A stretch of DNA of 64,000 nucleotides from Yersinia frederiksenii ATCC 33641 (GTDB lineage Bacteria; Pseudomonadota; Gammaproteobacteria; Enterobacterales; Enterobacteriaceae): NCBI RefSeq assembly GCF_000754805.1, contig NZ_KN150731.1, positions 3,397,886 to 3,461,885 on the forward strand, in the 5' to 3' direction. This document shows positions 59,200 through 64,000 of the stretch, one piece after another (the first letter of the stretch is position 1; each line of letters begins with the position of its first letter). Both the position numbers and the translations under genes were made by a program. The notes beneath the pieces are model-generated. The model did not search any database. It was not told where the DNA came from and worked only from the letters and a program-made list of their open reading frames with translations.

Positions 59200-60456
59200 A
59201 TGGCTCTGAGTGATGTAAAGGTTCGTACGGCTAAGCCTGAAGAAAAAGCCTATAAGCTTACTGACGGTGAAGGCATGGTATTGCTGGTTCACCCTAACGG
59301 CTCGAAATACTGGCGGCTACGCTATCGCTTCGGTGGTAAAGAAAAGATGCTGGCATTGGGGAAATACCCTGAAGTGTCGCTGGCGGATGCAAGGGCACGA
59401 CGTGACGATGCGCGTAAGCAGTTAGCTAATGGCATGAACCCTAGTGAGAGCAAGAAAGCCGTTAAGGTAGAGCAGGAGCAAGAGGCGATAACGTTTGAAG
59501 TGGTAGCCAGAGACTGGCACGCCAGCAATCAAAAGTGGTCTGAGTCGCATAGTGGCCGTGTTCTTAAAAGTCTGGAAGATAATTTGTTCGATGCGATTGG
59601 TAAGCGAAGTATCGCAGAGTTAAAAACCCGAGATCTGCTTACACCGATTAAGGCCGTGGAGATGTCTGGACGTCTTGAGGTGGCTGCACGTCTACAACAA
59701 CGAACAACAGCAATTATGCGATTTGCCGTGCAGAGCGGTTTAATCGATTACAACCCCGCACAAGAGATCGCTGGAGCGGTTGCTACAGCTAAGCGACAGC
59801 ATCGCGCTGCGTTAGAACTTAATCGCATTCCTGAACTACTTCATCGAATTGATACCTACACTGGCAGACCTCTCACTCGACTGGCGGTGGAATTAACACT
59901 ATTAGTATTCATACGATCTAGTGAACTGCGTTTCGCACGCTGGCCAGAAGTAGATTTTGAAACTGCTATGTGGACGATTCCGGGGGAGCGTGATCCGCTT
60001 GAAGGTGTGAAGCATTCACATCGAGGATCAAAGATGCGCACTCCTCATCTTGTTCCTTTATCGCAGCAAGCTCTCGCCATTCTGGAAAAGATCAAAAGCA
60101 TGAGTGGAAACCGTGAGCTGATTTTCGTTGGTGACCATGATCCACGTAAACCGATGAGTGAGAACACGGTTAATAAATCACTACGAGTAATGGGCTACGA
60201 CACGAAGGTGGAAGTTTGTGGTCACGGTTTTAGAACAATGGCTTGTAGTTCATTGATTGAGTCGGGGTTGTGGTCGAAGGATGCGGTAGAGCGGCAGATG
60301 AGTCACCAGGAACGTAACTCTGTGCGTGCGGCTTATATTCATAAGGCCGAGCACTTAGGAGAGCGGAGGCTGATGGTGCAATGGTGGGCTGATTATCTGG
60401 ATGCTAATCGGGAGAAGGGGGTGAGTCCGTTTGATTTTGCAAAGCTTAGGCGGTGA
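59200..60456 (+). CDS. P4-type tyrosine integrase of a leuX-inserted island
   Basis: Site-specific recombinase of 418 aa. It begins MALSDVKVRTAKPEEKAYKL (N-terminal DUF4102-type domain), then a SAM-like core-binding domain, then a catalytic domain. The catalytic R lies in IRSSELRFARW, HxxR in CGHGFRTMA, and the second His and the Tyr nucleophile in MSHQERNSVRAAYIH. ATG 59200 follows AAAGGA and is preferred to the upstream start at 59164. It lies 200 bp after leuX in the same direction, the standard layout of P4-like islands. The attR copy is beyond the window. Confidence 0.93.
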   Translation: MALSDVKVRTAKPEEKAYKLTDGEGMVLLVHPNGSKYWRLRYRFGGKEKMLALGKYPEVSLADARARRDDARKQLANGMNPSESKKAVKVEQEQEAITFEVVARDWHASNQKWSESHSGRVLKSLEDNLFDAIGKRSIAELKTRDLLTPIKAVEMSGRLEVAARLQQRTTAIMRFAVQSGLIDYNPAQEIAGAVATAKRQHRAALELNRIPELLHRIDTYTGRPLTRLAVELTLLVFIRSSELRFARWPEVDFETAMWTIPGERDPLEGVKHSHRGSKMRTPHLVPLSQQALAILEKIKSMSGNRELIFVGDHDPRKPMSENTVNKSLRVMGYDTKVEVCGHGFRTMACSSLIESGLWSKDAVERQMSHQERNSVRAAYIHKAEHLGERRLMVQWWADYLDANREKGVSPFDFAKLRR

Positions 60457-61003
60457 TCAACCATGCCTTCTTCTGCATTGTATGGATAGTTCTATATATG
60501 CAAGGGCCACTCGGCTTGGATTGAGACACAGTTTCCCTCATGTGGATAATAACGATACTTAAAACTATGTGCCATCCTTACGTGGCAGGCTTGAGATGCT
60601 TTAGCGGCATACCGACTGTGTAGATAGCTTGGAGCGTGATGGGAATATTATGCAAGGGAGTTTTGAGTGTCGCGCTTAGATTTATGTGGTTTTTTGAAGG
60701 GGAGCGGCAGTATCAGCAGTGGTGCTGATACTGCCGATTTTTGTGGTAGCTTATTTTTTGTCTGGTTTAGTGAAGTGGAAGCCTTGAATTGAGAATTGTC
60801 GGTATACCGTAGCCTCACCAAAGGTGATGTCTAGCTGGCATAGCTATATACTTTTTGCCATATCGCCTGAATGGCAGAGGCCTCATCAGGCTCAATGAGG
60901 ATGGTAGCCCAAAGTTCGGCAAGGCCGGTTGTTCATTTAATTCGAACCAAACTTGAGCAAGACATTCAAGCATCAATTGAACGATTTTCAATAGGAAAAC
61001 AGT
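60457..61003. other. Intergenic region between integrase and hsdM
   Basis: 547 bp with no convincing gene on either strand. A 14-bp perfect hairpin with T-run lies at 60705-60742. After it, about 260 bp lead into hsdM and should hold its promoter. A small RNA upstream of the hairpin is possible but unproven. Confidence 0.6.
60705..60742 (+). terminator. Strong intrinsic terminator upstream of the hsd operon
   Basis: CGGCAGTATCAGCA (60705-60718), loop GTGG, TGCTGATACTGCCG (60723-60736), then ATTTTT. The stem is 14 bp and perfect. It lies 250 bp after the integrase stop, so it ends either the integrase mRNA or a separate short transcript. Confidence 0.85.
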
Positions 61004-62584
61004 ATGACAAGTATTCAACAACGCGCCGCACTACAGCGCCAGATTTGGGCGATTGCCAACGAGGTACGTGGTGCTGTTGATGGTTGGGACTTTAAGCAGT
61101 ATGTTTTGGGAGCTCTGTTTTATCGTTTTATCAGCGAGAACTTTACCAGCTACATAGAAGCGGGTGATGACAGCATCAACTACGCAGAGCTGCCGGATAG
61201 CGTCATTACTCAGGAGATTAAAGAGGACGCGATCAAGACCAAGGGCTACTTCATTCGCCCTAGCGATCTCTTCGTGAACGTGGCTAAAAATGCTCATAGC
61301 AACGAGAGCTTGAATACTGATCTTGCCCACATATTTGCCGACATTGAGGCTTCAGCCAGCGGCTACCCCTCAGAGCGCGATATCAAGGGGCTGTTTGCCG
61401 ACTTCGATACCACCAGCAACCGCTTGGGTAACACGGTAAAAGACAAAAATGCCCGTTTGGCCGCGGTACTTAAAGGCGTAGCCGGGCTGGATTTTGGTGA
61501 CTTTACTGCGAGCCATATCGACCTGTTTGGTGATGCCTACGAGTTCCTTATCTCCAACTATGCTGCCAATGCCGGTAAGTCGGGTGGCGAGTTCTTCACC
61601 CCGCAGCATGTTTCCAAGCTGATCGCGCAGCTCGCCATGCACGGGCAAACCAGCGTCAACAAGATTTATGATCCGGCCTGTGGCTCTGGCTCACTGTTGT
61701 TGCAAGCTAAAAAGCACTTTGATGCGCATGTCATCGAAGAGGGTTTTTTTGGCCAGGAGATCAACCACACCACTTACAACCTGGCGCGGATGAACATGTT
61801 CTTGCACAACATCAACTACGACAAGTTCAATATCCAGTTGGGTAATACCCTAACGGAGCCGCATTTTGGAGACGATAAGCCCTTTGATGCCATTGTCTCC
61901 AACCCGCCCTATTCGGTGAAATGGATAGGTTCAGACGACCCGACGCTGATCAACGACGAACGCTTCGCCCCTGCCGGAGTGCTTGCCCCCAAATCCAAGG
62001 CCGATTTTGCCTTTGTGCTGCACGCCTTGAGCTACCTTTCCAGCAAAGGCCGTGCCGCCATCGTCTGCTTCCCCGGCATCTTCTATCGCGGTGGGGCTGA
62101 GCAAAAGATTCGCCAATATCTGGTTGACAACAACTATGTGGAGACGGTGATTTCCCTCGCGCCCAACCTGTTCTACGGCACCACCATCGCGGTGAATATT
62201 CTGGTGCTGGCAAAAAACAAAACAGAGACCACTACCCAGTTCATCGACGCCAGCGGCCTGTTTAAGAAAGAAACCAATAACAACGTATTGACTGACAATG
62301 ATGACGAGAAAAACCTAGGGCATATTCAGCAAATAATGAGGGTGTTTGCTAGCAAAGAGAACGTCGATCACTTTGCGAGGTCGGTACCTTACGAAGAAAT
62401 AGCAAATGAAAAAGACTACAACTTGTCGGTGAGCAGCTACATCGAGGCGAAAGATACTCGTGAAGAGGTGGATATTGCCCAGCTCAATGCCGAGCTGATA
62501 ACTACCGTTGCCAGAATTGAGCAACTTCGTACCGAAATTGATGCGATAGTTGCAGAAATTGAAGGTGAGGGGGCTAGAGCATGA
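61004..62584 (+). CDS. hsdM: Type IC restriction-modification methyltransferase subunit HsdM
   Basis: Adenine-N6 methyltransferase subunit, 526 aa. SAM-binding motif I is DPACGSGS (223-230) and catalytic motif IV is NPPY (300-303). The N-terminal helical domain [20 protein letters not shown] is typical. By memory it is very close to the M subunit of EcoR124I/EcoprrI, so the type IC family is certain. It assembles as M2S1 for methylation and with HsdR for cleavage. The C-terminal 60 residues are coiled-coil. Four-base overlap (ATGA) with hsdS. Confidence 0.95.
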   Translation: MTSIQQRAALQRQIWAIANEVRGAVDGWDFKQYVLGALFYRFISENFTSYIEAGDDSINYAELPDSVITQEIKEDAIKTKGYFIRPSDLFVNVAKNAHSNESLNTDLAHIFADIEASASGYPSERDIKGLFADFDTTSNRLGNTVKDKNARLAAVLKGVAGLDFGDFTASHIDLFGDAYEFLISNYAANAGKSGGEFFTPQHVSKLIAQLAMHGQTSVNKIYDPACGSGSLLLQAKKHFDAHVIEEGFFGQEINHTTYNLARMNMFLHNINYDKFNIQLGNTLTEPHFGDDKPFDAIVSNPPYSVKWIGSDDPTLINDERFAPAGVLAPKSKADFAFVLHALSYLSSKGRAAIVCFPGIFYRGGAEQKIRQYLVDNNYVETVISLAPNLFYGTTIAVNILVLAKNKTETTTQFIDASGLFKKETNNNVLTDNDDEKNLGHIQQIMRVFASKENVDHFARSVPYEEIANEKDYNLSVSSYIEAKDTREEVDIAQLNAELITTVARIEQLRTEIDAIVAEIEGEGARA

Positions 62585-63846
62585 GCGACATGAACTTCTT
62601 GAAAAAGTTGCTTGATGGGGGTGAGGTGGCTTGGAAGCCTATTGGAGAAGTGACTCTACGTACTAATAATATAAAGTGGTCGGATTCTACTCGCAGTTAT
62701 CGATATATTGATCTAGCTTCTGTCAGCATTGAAACAAAAAAAATCACAGAGACATCAGTGGTTGCAGCTAACAATGCCCCCAGCCGGGCGCAGAAACTTG
62801 TTGAAAAAGACGATGTGATTTTTGCAACTACTCGTCCTACTCAAATGCGCTATTGCTTGATCGATGAAAAATACTCTGGCGAAGTTGCTAGCACTGGCTA
62901 TTGTGTTTTACGAGTCAAAAAAGATGAAGTGTTACCTAAATGGATATTGCATTGGCTCTCCTCAAGAGAATTTAAAAAATACCTTGAAGAAAATCAAAGT
63001 GGCTCGGCATACCCAGCAATTTCTGATGCGAAGGTAAAAGAATTTCGGATCCCCATCCCCTACCCAGACAACCCCAAAAAATCGCTGGAAATCCAGATGA
63101 AAATCGTCCGAATTCTGGATACCTTTACCGAGCTTACCGCCGAGCTTACCGCCGAGCTTACCGCCGAGCTTACCGCCCGCAAAAAACAATACAACTACTA
63201 TCGCGAGCAGTTGTTGAGCTTTGAGGAAGGTGGAGTCGAGTGGAAGGCCTTAGGGGAGGTAGCGATCGTCCAGCGCGGTGCATCGCCTAGACCAATTGCA
63301 AAATATATTACTGATGATGAAAATGGCGTGCCTTGGATCAAGATTGGTGATACTTCGCATGGCTCAAAATATGTCAACCAGACAGCGCAGAAAATCACTC
63401 AGGAAGGTGCTCAAAAGTCACGTATCCTGAATAGTGGCGATTTCATTATCTCCAACTCAATGAGTTTTGGGCGTCCTTACATTCTGGGTATAAGAGGGGC
63501 TATTCATGACGGATGGGCTTCTATCAGTGGTTTTAACGGAACGCTAAATTCAGATTTTCTGTATCACTACCTTTCATCGAATGGTGTGCAGAACTACTGG
63601 GCAGGAAAGATCAATAGTGGCTCAGTGAGCAACCTGAATGCAGATATTATTAAAGCTTTGCCTGTGCCTATCCCGGCACTTTCAGTGCAAAAGGAGATTG
63701 CGTCAATTCTCGACAATTTCGATATATTGACCAACTCTCTTAGCGAAGGTTTGCCACGTGAAATCAATCAGCGAAAAAAACAATACGAGTATTATCGCGA
63801 TTTGTTGTTGAGCTTCCCAAAACCGGACTCGGAGGTAGCAGCCTGA
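62581..63846 (+). CDS. hsdS: Type IC restriction-modification specificity subunit HsdS
   Basis: DNA-recognition subunit, 421 aa, with two target-recognition domains (about residues 15-180 and 215-385). Each is followed by a similar helix: [17 protein letters not shown] in the middle and [17 protein letters not shown] at the end. The central spacer carries a 4x12-bp repeat (ELTA units). In EcoR124I/II two or three TAEL repeats set the spacing of the two half-sites at 6 or 7 bp. The recognition sequence cannot be read from the protein. Confidence 0.94.
   Translation: MSDMNFLKKLLDGGEVAWKPIGEVTLRTNNIKWSDSTRSYRYIDLASVSIETKKITETSVVAANNAPSRAQKLVEKDDVIFATTRPTQMRYCLIDEKYSGEVASTGYCVLRVKKDEVLPKWILHWLSSREFKKYLEENQSGSAYPAISDAKVKEFRIPIPYPDNPKKSLEIQMKIVRILDTFTELTAELTAELTAELTARKKQYNYYREQLLSFEEGGVEWKALGEVAIVQRGASPRPIAKYITDDENGVPWIKIGDTSHGSKYVNQTAQKITQEGAQKSRILNSGDFIISNSMSFGRPYILGIRGAIHDGWASISGFNGTLNSDFLYHYLSSNGVQNYWAGKINSGSVSNLNADIIKALPVPIPALSVQKEIASILDNFDILTNSLSEGLPREINQRKKQYEYYRDLLLSFPKPDSEVAA
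63130..63177 (+). repeat. Four perfect 12-bp tandem repeats in the hsdS spacer
   Basis: GAGCTTACCGCC repeated four times without change, coding Glu-Leu-Thr-Ala each. In the EcoR124 naming this gives three complete TAEL units preceded by a TEL. The 12-bp unit keeps the frame, so slippage changes the arm length but not the reading frame. Confidence 0.95.
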
Positions 63847-63847
63847 T

Positions 63848-64000
63848 ATGAGCAAGACGCTAACGGAAATAGCCCAGCAGCTAAAAGAGACTGATAAGAA
63901 GGTACAGTTGATCTATGCCTTTAATGGTACGGGTAAAACACGCCTGTCTCGTGAATTTAAGGAGCTGGTTGCGCCTAAAAATGCTGGCGATGAGCAGGCT
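63848..64000 (+). CDS. prrC: Probable PrrC tRNA-Lys anticodon nuclease, 3' part beyond the window
   Basis: First 51 codons of a gene starting one base after the hsdS stop. It begins [13 protein letters not shown] and has a Walker A motif in [15 protein letters not shown] (residues about 23-37). As I recall, E. coli PrrC starts with KTLSEIAQQL and has the same [15 protein letters not shown]. PrrC is an ABC-type NTPase fused to an anticodon nuclease that cuts tRNA-Lys when the T4 Stp peptide disables the type IC enzyme. It lies between hsdS and hsdR, exactly the position here. The nuclease domain is not visible, so another AAA-type gene is possible. Confidence 0.8.
   Translation, partial: MSKTLTEIAQQLKETDKKVQLIYAFNGTGKTRLSREFKELVAPKNAGDEQA

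Overview
The window reads as chromosome of a Yersinia species, probably of the enterocolitica/environmental group, although the species cannot be fixed from the sequence alone. The housekeeping proteins match enterobacterial orthologues closely: NlpI, DeaD, UbiU/V/T, NrdD, ValS, PepA and LptFG. The blocks follow enterobacterial gene order. The intergenic spaces carry many ERIC elements, which are especially abundant in yersiniae. I count six full or near-full ERIC copies plus one deleted copy and one end fragment.

Layout, left half. At 1-11.4 kb lies the nlpI (cut at the left edge)-deaD-yhbW region. It is followed by an HlyD adaptor with two ABC-2 permeases and no ATPase, then ubiUV facing ubiT-yhbS (oxygen-independent ubiquinone synthesis), then yhbQ. 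In E. coli yhbQ is followed directly by yhbP. Here about 14 kb separates them (11.4-25.4 kb). This block holds the inducible ornithine decarboxylase operon, with a short leader ORF speFL that I found at 15562-15666, and a polysaccharide-lyase locus. That locus has a periplasmic and a cytoplasmic PF05426-type lyase, a heparinase II/III-like protein and a complete four-gene carbohydrate ABC importer. Then come yhbP, yraR and a C-P lyase operon, phnFGHIJKLMN-P, without phnCDE or phnO (26.8-34.7 kb).

Layout, right half. At 35.0-38.0 kb a Gly/Ser-rich repetitive lipoprotein gene sits directly upstream of a ShlB/FhaC-type outer-membrane transporter, an unorthodox two-partner arrangement. Next are anaerobic ribonucleotide reductase nrdD-nrdG with two NrdR boxes, a LysR/NAD(P)H-oxidoreductase pair, and a peptide/nickel-type ABC importer (42.8-47.9 kb). 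The backbone then continues with tabA, argI (with a double ARG box), rraB, yjgM, valS, holC, pepA, lptF, lptG and tRNA-Leu(CAA) (leuX).

The tRNA gene is followed at once by a P4-type tyrosine integrase, so the right end is the start of a mobile defence island. It carries a type IC restriction-modification system of the EcoR124/EcoprrI kind (hsdM, hsdS). After hsdS comes the first 51 codons of what looks like prrC, the tRNA-Lys anticodon nuclease that is a second line of phage defence.

The points most worth a second look are listed here. (1) hsdM-hsdS-prrC at leuX, with a 4x12-bp specificity-tuning repeat in hsdS. (2) ERIC elements that reach into gene expression: nrdG has no canonical start codon after its Shine-Dalgarno, while an in-frame AUG lies inside the ERIC; an ERIC fills the ubiT leader; an ERIC end supplies the yhbP stop codon; and a tandem duplication has copied the holC start. 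(3) The lipoprotein/TpsB pair. (4) The dual-compartment lyase locus. (5) The unannotated SpeFL arrest-peptide ORF. Most protein names rest on recalled family sequence features; no database search was run.
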